63,848 nucleotides of DNA from an uncultured Opitutaceae bacterium. Its GTDB lineage: Bacteria; Verrucomicrobiota; Verrucomicrobiia; Opitutales; Opitutaceae. How positions within the stretch are numbered: position 1 is the first letter of the stretch; every line of letters begins with the position of its first letter. Location: NCBI GenBank assembly GCA_937902925.1, contig CALFNN010000041.1:1-63848 (forward strand). The letters run 5' to 3'. The position numbers and the translations under genes were made by a program. The notes below the pieces were generated by a model. The model did no database searches and was not told the origin of the DNA. It saw only the letters and a list, made by a program, of their open reading frames with translations. Below are positions 44,271 through 52,788 of this stretch, in pieces.

Positions 44271-44360
44271 GCAAGCAAGCTTCCGCGGGATGACGCGCCG
44301 CGCCGGGAAGTTTGGCCACCGGGAATTACGGGCTAGACCGCGGCGACGGGCTGCGGCACG

Positions 44361-46655
44361 TTGGAGACCAACCCCGCGGACAATTTGATCATCTCCAAGA
44401 CCGACCTCGCCGCCCTGCTCAACGCCAAGCACGCCACGCCGCACTCGGTGCTCGGCATGCACCCGCACAAGCGGGGTCGCAGTCCCGGCGTCGTGGCGCG
44501 GGCGTTCGTGAGCGGCGCGGTGGCCTGCGACGTGGTCGAGCTCGACGTCCAGCCGAATCCCGGTTTCGCGATGACGCGCCTCGCGCCGGAGGGACTGTTC
44601 GAGGTGCTTATTCCGCAGCACGCGTCCGTCTTTCGCTACCAACTCCGGGCGACGTATGCGAGCGGCGAGATCCGGCAGTTCTTCGACCCGTATTGCTTCC
44701 TGCCGACGCTGGGCGACCAGGAACTTTATCTTTTCAGCGAGGGCAACGAGCATCGGATTTACGAGAAGCTCGGTTCGCACGTGCGGAACCTCGGTGGCGT
44801 GCCGGGCGTGTCGTTCGCGGTCTGGGCGCCGTCCGCGGCGCGCGTCTCGGTCGTCGGCAACTTCAACCACTGGGATGGGCGCTATCATCCGATGCGCTCG
44901 CTCGGCGCCTCCGGCGTTTGGGAATTGTTCGTGCCGGGACTCGGGGAGGGCGAGCTCTACAAGTTCGAGATCCGCGACCAGCACGGGCATGTCCGGCTGA
45001 AGACCGATCCCTACGGCACGTATTTCGAGCCGCCGCCGAACAACGCGGCCATCGTCTTCGACACGGGCAAGTTCAAGTGGACGGACGGCCCGTGGCTTGC
45101 CGGCCGTCGCGCCAACGCCGGCCAGCTCGACCGGCCGATGTCGATTTACGAGGTGCACTTCGGTTCGTGGCGGCGCAAGCCCGAGGACGCCGACCGGCCG
45201 CTGAGTTACCGCGAGGCGGCGCCGCTGCTCGCGGACTACGCGGTCGAGATGGGGTTCACGCACATCGAGGTGCTGCCGCTGGCGGAGTTTCCCTTCGACG
45301 GTTCGTGGGGCTACCAGGTCACCGGGTTCTACGCCCCGACCCACCGCTATGGGACGCCGGAGGATTTCGCGTGGTTCGTCGACTACCTGCACGGGCGCGG
45401 CCTCGGGGTGATTTTGGATTGGGTGCCGGCGCACTTCCCCCGAGACAGCTTCGCGCTCGCGGAGTTCGACGGGACGCACCTCTACGAGCATGCGGATCCG
45501 CGGCAGGGTGCCCACATGGATTGGGGCACGCTGATCTTCAACTACGGCCGCAACGAGGTCCGCTGTTTCCTCACCGCCAACGCGCTCGCGTGGTGCGACC
45601 GCTATCACCTCGACGGCTTGCGCGTCGACGCGGTCGCGTCGATGCTTTATCTCGATTACTCGCGCAAGGAGGGCCAGTGGGTCCCGAACAAGTTCGGCGG
45701 CCGGGAAAATCTCGAGGCCATCGACTTTATCCGGCGGGTGAACGACCTCGTGCACCAGTATCATCCGGGCGTGGTCATGATCGCCGAGGAGAGCACGTCG
45801 TTTGCCGGCGTGAGCAAGCCGACGAAGGACGGCGGGCTCGGGTTCGACTACAAGTGGAACATGGGCTGGATGAACGACACGCTGCGCTACTTCACGAAGG
45901 AGCCCATCGTCCGCCGCTATCACCACAGTGACCTCACGTTCGGCATGCTCTACCAGTATGCGGAGAAATTCATCACCGTCTTCTCGCACGACGAAGTGGT
46001 GCACGGGAAGGCGTCGATGCTGTTCAAGATGGGGGCGTGGCACATCGCGGAGAAGGCGGCGCACCTCCGGTCGCTTTATGCGCACACCTGGGGCTGGCCG
46101 GGCAAGAAGCTGCTCTTCATGGGGAGCGAGTTCGCGCAGTCGCGCGAGTGGGCGCACGACACGAGCCTCGACTGGCACCTCTGCCAGTATCCCGACCACG
46201 AGGGCGTGCGGTTGCTGGTGCGCGACCTGAACAAGCTCTACCGCAGCGAGCCGGTGCTGGGTGAAAACGATTTCAACTCGCAGGGCTTCCGCTGGATCAC
46301 CTGCCACGATGCCGACGCCAATCTCATCGCCTACCTGCGCAACGACGCGGCGGAGCAAACGCTGTTCGCCATCGTCGGTCACTTCGGCGGCGCGCAGCGG
46401 GACTACCGGATCGGGGTGCCGCGCCAGGGTTTCTGGCGCGAGGTCATCAACACCAACAGCGAATTCTACGGTGGCAGCGGACTCGGCAACGACGGCGGTC
46501 GCACCGCCGAGGAACAACCGCGCGACGGTTTTGCGCAGTCGATCAATGTGACGCTGCCGCCGCACACGACCGTGATCTTCAAGTGGACGGCGCCGGTGGA
46601 GTTGCCGGCGAAACCGGTGGAGGCGTCATTGCCGGCCGGCCCGGACGTAGTCTGA
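44361..46655 (+). CDS. glgB: 1,4-alpha-glucan branching enzyme (GH13)
   Basis: GlgB introduces alpha-1,6 branches into glycogen. The 764-residue protein has the two N-terminal CBM48-type domains (HSVLGMHP; VSFAVWAPSAARVSVVGNFNHWDGR), the GH13 barrel and a C-terminal beta domain. Conserved regions are visible: YEVHFGSWRR, YQVTGFYAPTHRYG, DWVPAHFP, DGLRVDAVASMLYLDY with nucleophile Asp423, MIAEESTSF with acid/base Glu476, and FSHDEVVHGK. Start ATG 44361 gives a full-length protein. It is divergent from lptD across 90 bases, and its last 30 bases overlap the convergent gene at 46626. Confidence 0.96.
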   Translation: METNPADNLIISKTDLAALLNAKHATPHSVLGMHPHKRGRSPGVVARAFVSGAVACDVVELDVQPNPGFAMTRLAPEGLFEVLIPQHASVFRYQLRATYASGEIRQFFDPYCFLPTLGDQELYLFSEGNEHRIYEKLGSHVRNLGGVPGVSFAVWAPSAARVSVVGNFNHWDGRYHPMRSLGASGVWELFVPGLGEGELYKFEIRDQHGHVRLKTDPYGTYFEPPPNNAAIVFDTGKFKWTDGPWLAGRRANAGQLDRPMSIYEVHFGSWRRKPEDADRPLSYREAAPLLADYAVEMGFTHIEVLPLAEFPFDGSWGYQVTGFYAPTHRYGTPEDFAWFVDYLHGRGLGVILDWVPAHFPRDSFALAEFDGTHLYEHADPRQGAHMDWGTLIFNYGRNEVRCFLTANALAWCDRYHLDGLRVDAVASMLYLDYSRKEGQWVPNKFGGRENLEAIDFIRRVNDLVHQYHPGVVMIAEESTSFAGVSKPTKDGGLGFDYKWNMGWMNDTLRYFTKEPIVRRYHHSDLTFGMLYQYAEKFITVFSHDEVVHGKASMLFKMGAWHIAEKAAHLRSLYAHTWGWPGKKLLFMGSEFAQSREWAHDTSLDWHLCQYPDHEGVRLLVRDLNKLYRSEPVLGENDFNSQGFRWITCHDADANLIAYLRNDAAEQTLFAIVGHFGGAQRDYRIGVPRQGFWREVINTNSEFYGGSGLGNDGGRTAEEQPRDGFAQSINVTLPPHTTVIFKWTAPVELPAKPVEASLPAGPDVV

Positions 46656-47294
46656 GAACGTCACCGTCATGTCCGCGTCGAGCGACTTCACCCAGAAGGC
46701 CCGGCCACGGAGACGCGTGGTGACCTTTTGCGGCAAACTCGGGCGGTCGCCGGCGGGCAGACTGTAGGTCATGAGGGTTTTCATCTCGGTGATGTTCACT
46801 CCGAAGGTGGGCGAGAACGGGGCGGCGCTGGCCACCTCGAGGGTTTCGATCGTGTGGCTGGGCTTGTGGAGCACGAGCGTGATGCGCAGATACGCCGCGG
46901 TCTTGTCGCCGGCTTCGCCGGGCTTCAAACGCAGCCGGTAGGTGGCGCGCTCCGGGTTGTCGGACACCGTCTCCAGCGTGCCGAGGTCGAATTGCTCGGT
47001 GAGCTTCGGCGCGGTTTCGCCCTGGGCGCGGTGCTTGAGATCGGCGAGGTAGTCGCGGCGCTCGTCGGCGGTCGGGGCGCGGCCGTTTTGCTGCACGAGT
47101 TCCCAGCGGGCGATATCTCGCTTCATCGGATCGAATCGCTCGGCAAGGCTCTTGCCCTCGGCTGCGGTGGTCTGGGTGAACGCCCAGCCGCGCGGCCCGT
47201 CCGTGCGGAACGTTTTCAAGGCCTCCGCCAGCCCCGGTGGCACGGCGCCGAAGGTCGCGGAGGCAAGCGCGCAGAACAAAACGACAAAACGCAT
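46626..47294 (-). CDS. Hypothetical exported protein
   Basis: A 222-residue protein with a clear signal peptide (MRFVVLFCALASATFGA). The mature part contains LKTFRTDGPRGWAFTQTTAAEGKSLAERFDPMKRD, ATYRLRLKPGEAGDKTAAYLRITLVLHK and ends LRGRAFWVKSLDADMTVTFSDYVRAG. The alternation of beta strands suggests a periplasmic beta protein, perhaps of the LolA-like lipoprotein-carrier shape, but I see no diagnostic motif. It overlaps the 3' end of glgB by 30 bases in convergent orientation. Start ATG 47294 is chosen over 47324 because the signal peptide begins there. Confidence 0.7.
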   Translation of the reverse strand: MRFVVLFCALASATFGAVPPGLAEALKTFRTDGPRGWAFTQTTAAEGKSLAERFDPMKRDIARWELVQQNGRAPTADERRDYLADLKHRAQGETAPKLTEQFDLGTLETVSDNPERATYRLRLKPGEAGDKTAAYLRITLVLHKPSHTIETLEVASAAPFSPTFGVNITEMKTLMTYSLPAGDRPSLPQKVTTRLRGRAFWVKSLDADMTVTFSDYVRAGRQ

Positions 47295-47461
47295 CGGGCC
47301 GACAAACGCCAAGGCGCGCGACAAATCAATCCGGATCGCAAACTCCAGACGGGGGTCGCGCGTGAGGGCACGCCGGAGCGGACGAAGAGGTCAGGGAAGG
47401 CCTCTAAGAAAAGAGGACTTCGGCCGTGGTCTTGGTGAACACTCAACGTGGAGGATACCCC

Positions 47462-48133
47462 ATGGAACGCCAGTTCACCCTGCCCATCGCGATCGCGGCG
47501 GCGATTCACGCCGGCCTGCTGTTTGGCTATCGCCCATCGTCGGTTGCCTCGCACGTCGATGCCCTGCGGAAATCGGTCACGAAGCATTTCGAGCCGCCAC
47601 CGGTAGTTCAGCTCGAGACCAGAGACGACCCGGCGACGACGGACTCGACGCCCGCGAAAAGCTCGTCGGAAGTCGAGCGGCCTTCTCTCCCGGAGTTGCC
47701 GCCCCCGGAGAATCCGTCCGGGCCGGTGATGGAAATGCCGCGGAGCAACCCGACCAACGCGCTGTCGCCGGCAAAATTCGACCTGCGCCCGCCCGGCCTG
47801 CTGAACGGCTCGAAATTGGGGGCGGGGATCGGGGCGGGACTCGCCGGCGTCCGCGACCTCGACAATCCGCCACGGGCCCGGTTGCAAACTGCGCCACAGT
47901 ATCCGTTCGAGGCGAGGAACTCGGGTCGGGAGGGCACCGTGACAGTGGAGTTCACCGTCGACGAAAACGGCCTCGTGACCGACCCGCATGTCGTGAGTTC
48001 GTCCGACCGCGTATTCGAAGAGCCGACGTTACGGGCCGTTTCGAAGTGGCGGTTCGAGCCGGGCCGGCGCGGCGGGCGGGTCGTCCGCTTTCGGATGGCG
48101 CTTCCCGTGGTGTTCAATCTGAACCAGGACTGA
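47462..48133 (+). CDS. TonB-like energy-transducing protein
   Basis: A 223-residue protein with an N-terminal membrane anchor (FTLPIAIAAAIHAGLLFGY), a long Pro-rich periplasmic region (FEPPPVVQ, LPELPPPENPSGP) and a C-terminal TonB domain (PQYPFEARNSGREGTVTVEFTVDENGLVTDPHVV, LRAVSKWRFEPGRRGG). It would couple the proton-motive force to outer-membrane receptors such as the one at 18446. No exbB or exbD is adjacent, so it must borrow these from elsewhere. ATG 47462 has GGAGG at 47450-47454, which settles the start. Confidence 0.88.
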   Translation: MERQFTLPIAIAAAIHAGLLFGYRPSSVASHVDALRKSVTKHFEPPPVVQLETRDDPATTDSTPAKSSSEVERPSLPELPPPENPSGPVMEMPRSNPTNALSPAKFDLRPPGLLNGSKLGAGIGAGLAGVRDLDNPPRARLQTAPQYPFEARNSGREGTVTVEFTVDENGLVTDPHVVSSSDRVFEEPTLRAVSKWRFEPGRRGGRVVRFRMALPVVFNLNQD

Positions 48134-48162
48134 GCGCCGCCCGCCCGCCGGCCCCGCGGTCG

Positions 48163-48642
48163 TCAGGTGACCGACCGGATGCGATGTTCGACCGCGCTGG
48201 CGCGTCCGGGCACGCGCACGCTTTCGCCCGCCCGCCGGCCGAGGAGCTGGCGACCGAGCGGCGATTGCGGGGTGAGGAGGAGGACCGGGTGGCGCGCGAC
48301 GTCAAGTTCGAGCCCACCGGCCCGTGGGCCGAGGAAATACCACGCGCCGCCGCCACGGGTCTCGAGCTCGACCAGTGCGCCAAGTGCGACGACATCACCC
48401 GGTGCGAAATCCGGCAACGGCATCGCGGTGTAATGGGCGATGCTCGCCTCGATCTCGCCCGCGAGCCGCGCCTGTCCCTCGGCCAGATAAGCGGCTTCCT
48501 GGCTGTGCGTGTCGTATTTGTTCTCCGCCCGGCTTTCCTCGCTGATGGCCTCGTCGCGGGCCAGGTGGGCGGCGGTGGTCTGCCGCGCAAGTTCGGCGCG
48601 AAGCTGGGCGATGATGGCATCGCGGATCAGGGACTTTTTCAC
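48163..48642 (-). CDS. GreA/GreB-family transcription factor
   Basis: A 159-residue member of the GreA/GreB family, which binds in the RNA polymerase secondary channel and rescues or modulates stalled complexes. The N-terminal coiled coil (AHLARDEAISEESRAENKYDTHSQEAAYLAEGQ) keeps the ExxxEN pattern but carries extra acidic residues. The C-terminal FKBP-like domain has FAPGDVVALGALVEL, VLLLTPQSPLGRQLLGRRAGESV. It is shorter and more divergent than true GreA, so it may act as a paralogue (GreA/GreB-like or anti-cleavage type). It is convergent with the TonB-like gene and divergent from parA. Confidence 0.8.
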   Translation of the reverse strand: MKKSLIRDAIIAQLRAELARQTTAAHLARDEAISEESRAENKYDTHSQEAAYLAEGQARLAGEIEASIAHYTAMPLPDFAPGDVVALGALVELETRGGGAWYFLGPRAGGLELDVARHPVLLLTPQSPLGRQLLGRRAGESVRVPGRASAVEHRIRSVT

Positions 48643-48711
48643 GCGTTGAAAATTAAGGTAAAAAGCGGCCGACCCGTTTTAGACTGGCGGAGGCCACTGG
48701 CGTCACGCATC

Positions 48712-48740
48712 TTGACCAACGTCGAATCTGGCCTGTCAAT
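48712..48740 (+). promoter_or_regulatory. Possible promoter of the ParA cluster
   Basis: TTGACC (48712-48717) is followed after 17 bases by GTCAAT (48735-48740), ending 11 bases before the parA start. The -35 box is good and the -10 box poor. The 109-base region divergent from the Gre-like gene holds no other candidate I could support. Confidence 0.3.
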
Positions 48741-48751
48741 GGGCTTCCTGC

Positions 48752-49651
48752 ATGGCGCGAAAAATCTGTTTCATCAACTACAAGGGCGGTGTCGGCAAGA
48801 CGTCGCTCATCGTCAATACCGCGGCGGCGCTGGCCAAGCTGGGCAAGCGGGTGTTGCTGTTCGACTTCGACACGCAGTCCAACGCGAGCATCTGGCTGCT
48901 CCGGCTCGATCGGTGGAACAAGATCAACGCCAACGGTGACGGGGCCATTTATTCGATCTTCGAGCCCGGGCGCGCGAAGGTGAAGGAGCTGGTGATCAAG
49001 GATGTCGTCGAGGGCAAGGCGGGCGAAAAACTACTCCCCGGCCTCGACCTCGTGCCGACGACCTTCAACCTCGTCGACCTCGAGAACGAATACAACGGCG
49101 ACCCCAAGCGCCCGCATTATCTCGTGTTCTACGAACAGCTCGCCGCGATCGAGGCAAACTACGACTTCATCCTCTTCGACTGCCCGCCGAACATCCTGCG
49201 CGCCTCGCAGTGCGGCGTGTTCGCCTCGAACGAAATGTATGTGCCGGTGAATCCCGACGCGCTCAGCCTCATCGGCTTCACCCTGCTGGTCGAAAAACTC
49301 TTCAAGTTCCACCAGCTCTCCGCGAGTTTCCGCACCGCCGCGATGGGCGCGCCCGCCCAGGTGCAGGGCCTGATCTTCAATTCGATCAAGGCCGGCGTCG
49401 ACATCGAGGTGCCGAAGATGCGTCTGCAGCTCCGCCTGAACCAGTTTCGCACGGCGAAACGCGCCGCGCCGACGGCCAAGATTTTCGACACGCAAATCCG
49501 CGACGCGATGGTCGTCCGTCGCGCCGTCGCGCTGGGGCTGCCCGTCGCGCTCGTGGGCTCGGAGGCCGCGGAAGCCGGCCCGGGCGGCGACAATGTGATC
49601 AACGACTATCGCAAACTCGCCGGAGAAATCATCCAGCACGGCGGGAATTGA
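48752..49651 (+). CDS. ParA/MinD-type ATPase
   Basis: A 299-residue partition-type ATPase that would dimerise with ATP and bind DNA or a membrane to position cargo. The deviant Walker A is YKGGVGKTSL at the N-terminus, with the ParA-specific second Lys. Switch I follows (FDFDTQSNASIWLL), and the Walker B region is YDFILFDCPPNI. Residues about 110-130 (LENEYNGDPKRPHYLVFYEQLAAIE) and the C-terminal third are longer than in minimal ParA. No parB gene or parS-like repeat follows, so it is more likely an orphan ParA for protein or organelle positioning than the chromosomal ParA. It is the first gene of three rightward genes. Confidence 0.9.
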   Translation: MARKICFINYKGGVGKTSLIVNTAAALAKLGKRVLLFDFDTQSNASIWLLRLDRWNKINANGDGAIYSIFEPGRAKVKELVIKDVVEGKAGEKLLPGLDLVPTTFNLVDLENEYNGDPKRPHYLVFYEQLAAIEANYDFILFDCPPNILRASQCGVFASNEMYVPVNPDALSLIGFTLLVEKLFKFHQLSASFRTAAMGAPAQVQGLIFNSIKAGVDIEVPKMRLQLRLNQFRTAKRAAPTAKIFDTQIRDAMVVRRAVALGLPVALVGSEAAEAGPGGDNVINDYRKLAGEIIQHGGN

Positions 49652-49667
49652 GCCGCCTTTTCGCCGC

Positions 49668-50510
49668 ATGAAATCCACCGCCAAAGACTGGGACGAAACC
49701 CGCACTGCGTTCGCCACCTCGATCATGGTGGACACGACGCTGAGCAGCCTGGCGCAAAACCTCGACGCGCCCGACTGGCCGGTCAAGGGCAAGGAGGAGA
49801 CGCCCGCGAAATACATCGACCTGAGTTTCGAGGAAGTCACGGAGCTGCTGCAGCTCAAGGGCCAGAAGCCCGACCGCATCGACCAGTTGATCTCGATCTT
49901 GAAGGAGACCCTCGCGTTCGACAGCCCGTTCGGCGAGATGGTCGCGCAGGCGGAGGCGGCTTCCGAGCGCGACAACCCGCTGCTCAAGAACCTGGCGAAG
50001 CTCGGCATTCCGGAAAATTTCCCCATCGCGCTGACCGGGCTCGGCGCCGACACGGTCGAGTTCTGCAAGTTGGAAAAACTTGCCACGCTCGGCGAGTTTG
50101 CGGTCTTCGCGCAGGGGATGTCGCAAAACGTGATCGTCGGGGGCGATTTCAAGAAACTGCTGAATGCACTGTCGCATGTCGACGAGGGCGCGCTGGCCGA
50201 AGTGCTCCCGTTCCGCCGCGGGGCGAAGGGCCTGCACCTGGCCGAGGCGGTGGCGCAGGCGGCGCGGGCGAAGGACCCGGTCGCGCACACCGAACTCGCG
50301 ACAACATGGTTCAAGGACGATCTCGCCGCGCTCGAGCGGGACATCGCCGCGGGCGGCTCGCTGTCGCGGTATTTTGTCCAGCTCGGCGATGCGGCGGTCG
50401 AGGCGCGGGCGGCGGAATTGCTGCGTCCGCACCTGCGGCTTCCGGCCGGTGTCTCGGGGTCCGGGGAGAAGAAAAAGGGCGGCCTGTTTTCACGGCTGTT
50501 CAAGAGGTAG
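49668..50510 (+). CDS. Unrecognised ParA-associated protein
   Basis: I do not recognise this 280-residue protein. It starts 16 bases after parA and is surely in the same operon. It is mainly helical, with no signal and no membrane segment: SFEEVTELLQLKGQKPDRIDQLISILKETLAF, ERDNPLLKNLAKLGIPENFPIALTG, KLEKLATLGEFAVFAQGM, HLAEAVAQAARAKDPVAHTELATTWFKDDLAALERDI. The extreme C-terminus (GEKKKGGLFSRLFKR) is basic and amphipathic, a pattern that could contact membrane or nucleic acid. A role as ParA partner or cargo adaptor is inference from position. Confidence 0.8.
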   Translation: MKSTAKDWDETRTAFATSIMVDTTLSSLAQNLDAPDWPVKGKEETPAKYIDLSFEEVTELLQLKGQKPDRIDQLISILKETLAFDSPFGEMVAQAEAASERDNPLLKNLAKLGIPENFPIALTGLGADTVEFCKLEKLATLGEFAVFAQGMSQNVIVGGDFKKLLNALSHVDEGALAEVLPFRRGAKGLHLAEAVAQAARAKDPVAHTELATTWFKDDLAALERDIAAGGSLSRYFVQLGDAAVEARAAELLRPHLRLPAGVSGSGEKKKGGLFSRLFKR

Positions 50511-50543
50511 CCCGGGTGACCGTCGCTGCACCCGCGCCTCCGC

Positions 50544-51248
50544 ATGGCTGAGCCTCCTTCCCAGATCCGGTTTCCCGGCGCCCGCGGTCCCGGGGGCGGG
50601 GGAGCCAGCCTGTCGCTGCCGCGCCGGCGGACAGCCACGCGATCGCCGTTCGAAGTCTCGGAGGTTTCCGCGGCCGCGCGCGAGTCGATCAAGGCCATCG
50701 TGTCCGCCACCCGCGCCCCGTTTGCCGGCCCCGGGACAGGGGGAACGTCGCCGCAGGTCGAGCTCGAGCGATCGCTGCGCCAGCTCGAGCTCACCCTGGC
50801 CGAGCGCGAACGGGCGATCGCCGACATGGAAGCGAGACTGGCCGATCGCGAGCGGGATCTGGCGGAGATGGAGGCGCTGTTGCTTGCCCGCGAGAAACTG
50901 ATCGCGGCGTCCCGCCGGCCGGCGCCGCCGCAGGCGGCCATTTCTCCGGAGGAAAAGGCCGCGTTGGAACAATTGCGCGCAGAACTCGAGCGGCAGGAGG
51001 CCAGCGTGAAGGAAGCCAAGCAGGCCCTGCGCGACCGGGAGCAATTCCTCGACGACAGTGAAACCAAGTTGTTCGAAAAGGTGCAGGCCCAGCAGGAGAA
51101 GGAGATCGAGCTGGAGCAAAAGGACGAGGATCTCCGGGCGCGGGAGCGCCGGCTGCGCGAGCGGGAGGCGGCCGGCGACCCGGCCGCCGCGGCGGTGCTG
51201 AAGTCCGAGGACGCCGCGGCCAGGAAGAATGCCGAGCTCAACGAGTAG
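50544..51248 (+). CDS. Coiled-coil protein of the ParA cluster
   Basis: A 234-residue protein without a recognised family. Residues 1-75 are Pro/Gly/Ser/Arg-rich and likely disordered (IRFPGARGPGGGGASLSLPRRR). Residues about 75-215 form a nearly continuous, highly charged coiled coil (LERSLRQLELTLAERERAIADMEARLADRERDLAEMEALL, then LEQLRAELERQEASVKEAKQALRDREQFL and KEIELEQKDEDLRARERRLRERE). The tail is Ala/Glu/Lys-rich. It starts 33 bases after the preceding gene, which makes it a probable third member of the operon. A basic disordered head plus coiled coil is the design of several ParA partners, such as McdB-type proteins, but no homology is claimed. Confidence 0.75.
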   Translation: MAEPPSQIRFPGARGPGGGGASLSLPRRRTATRSPFEVSEVSAAARESIKAIVSATRAPFAGPGTGGTSPQVELERSLRQLELTLAERERAIADMEARLADRERDLAEMEALLLAREKLIAASRRPAPPQAAISPEEKAALEQLRAELERQEASVKEAKQALRDREQFLDDSETKLFEKVQAQQEKEIELEQKDEDLRARERRLREREAAGDPAAAAVLKSEDAAARKNAELNE

Positions 51249-51397
51249 CGGCGGCCGGGCCGCGATGGGTCGGGCCGCCCGGCAATGATTTCGCTGCCGG
51301 CCACTCTCGCGTTGACGCCGGCCATCGGCGCCTCGAATCTTTTTGGCACATTTTCCCGGGCCCGCCGTCCAAGGCGTCGCCCCCTTCCGACCCGCTA

Positions 51398-52690
51398 ATG
51401 AAACACCTCCGCCTCGCCCTCGTGGCCTACGTCTCCGTCCTCGGTTTTGCACGCGCCCAGGACGACCAGAACCGGGCGCCCCCGACGGATATTCCCGACT
51501 TCAGCAACCTGGACGAATATGTCTACGAGCCGAAGAGCATTCTCTCGATCAGCATGCGGCAGTTGAGCGGGGCGAAGACGACCTTCTCGGGCACGGGTTC
51601 ACTGCCGTCGCCCGACACCCCGGGACCGGCGACGGGCGCCAACCTTTTCCGGGTTTACCACGACGGTTCCGTCAGCGCCGATTCCCGTCTCGCCGGCCGC
51701 ACGGACAGCGGCGGCAATCCGATCATCGACCCGCTCACGGGCGGTCAGGCCTTCGATCCGATCGCGCCCGACGGACACACCAACACGTGGAGCTATGCCG
51801 ACCCCAGCCAGGTGCGCCCCGACGGCTTCATCGAATTTCACAGTTATTCGGCCGAGGTCACGGACCCGACGGTCCGTCACAAGGACGCCAATTCCTCGTA
51901 TGGCGTCGAGGTCGCGGTTTCCCGCGACATGGGCAGCCTGTTTCACACCAAGGCGACCTGGAGCCTGTTGGCCGGCGTGAGCATGAACGACATTTCGGCC
52001 AAGATGAGCGACCACGTGCAGGCGGCGATCACCACGATCACGGACGTTTATTCGCTCGACGGCCAGACGGTTCCGGCCGCGCCTTACACTTCGCCCAGTT
52101 CGACGTCCATCACGGTGGTCGACAGCTCGGGCAACCCGGTGCTCAACGACGACGGCTCCACGCAGACGGTCACGAATGACACCAGCGTGCTGCTCGGCAA
52201 CCAACCGGTCAACCGCACGACCAACACGGTGACCGATTCGATGACCGTGACGGATCGCTGGAAACTCAAGGGCGCTTACTACACCTTTCGGGTCGGCCCG
52301 ACGGTGTGGCTGCCGATCTCCAAGCGGATCAAGCTGAGCCTCAGCGCCGGTGCCGTGATGGTGGTGGCTGGCACCTACTACTCGGTGACACAGACCTTCG
52401 AGCCGCCGCTTGGGGCCGAGATCACGGACGCGCCGGTCGTGGTGTCTGGCACCGATTACACCTCCAACGATTCCAACAGCAGTTCGGTCTACAAGTTCAT
52501 GCCCGGATATTTCGCGGATGCGTCGGTGCAGTTCGACCTCACCGACCATGCGGGATTTTATGCGGGCGCGGTGTTCCAGTCGGCCGGCAGTTACACCCAG
52601 CAACTGGAGACCGATACGCTGCACTATCTGACCAAGGTGGACCTGACGCGGCAGCAAGGCCTCCGGGCCGGCATGACCATCCGCTTCTGA
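51398..52690 (+). CDS. Predicted outer-membrane beta-barrel protein
   Basis: A 430-residue exported protein with signal peptide LRLALVAYVSVLGFARAQ. Long alternating hydrophobic/polar stretches resemble beta strands (SYGVEVAVSRDMGSLFHTKATWSLLAGV, YYTFRVGPTVWLPISKRIKLSLSAGAVMVVAGTYYSV), and the protein ends GLRAGMTIRF with a C-terminal Phe, typical of barrel insertion. Residues about 200-290 are Ser/Thr/Asn-rich and may be an exposed loop. The family is unknown to me. It follows the ParA cluster by 149 bases and has its own terminator, so it may be a separate transcript. Confidence 0.75.
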   Translation: MKHLRLALVAYVSVLGFARAQDDQNRAPPTDIPDFSNLDEYVYEPKSILSISMRQLSGAKTTFSGTGSLPSPDTPGPATGANLFRVYHDGSVSADSRLAGRTDSGGNPIIDPLTGGQAFDPIAPDGHTNTWSYADPSQVRPDGFIEFHSYSAEVTDPTVRHKDANSSYGVEVAVSRDMGSLFHTKATWSLLAGVSMNDISAKMSDHVQAAITTITDVYSLDGQTVPAAPYTSPSSTSITVVDSSGNPVLNDDGSTQTVTNDTSVLLGNQPVNRTTNTVTDSMTVTDRWKLKGAYYTFRVGPTVWLPISKRIKLSLSAGAVMVVAGTYYSVTQTFEPPLGAEITDAPVVVSGTDYTSNDSNSSSVYKFMPGYFADASVQFDLTDHAGFYAGAVFQSAGSYTQQLETDTLHYLTKVDLTRQQGLRAGMTIRF

Positions 52691-52716
52691 GGCGGAAGGC
52701 AGGACGCAGTTCCGGC

Positions 52717-52742
52717 AAGCCGGGCCCGGTGCCCGGCTTTTT
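52717..52742 (+). terminator. Rho-independent terminator after the barrel-protein gene
   Basis: AAGCCGGGC and GCCCGGCTT form a nine-base stem around CCGGT, followed by a run of T. It lies 27 bases after the stop at 52690. Confidence 0.88.
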
Positions 52743-52788
52743 GCTTTAACCTTTTCAAGCGGGCGCGCGGCGGCTTTGCTCGCCGCGC

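Noticed and set aside
44271-46565. Upstream extension of the lptD frame by about 765 codons
   Set aside because: The extension is exactly antisense to glgB and shows no homology; a signal peptide marks the real lptD start near 44270.
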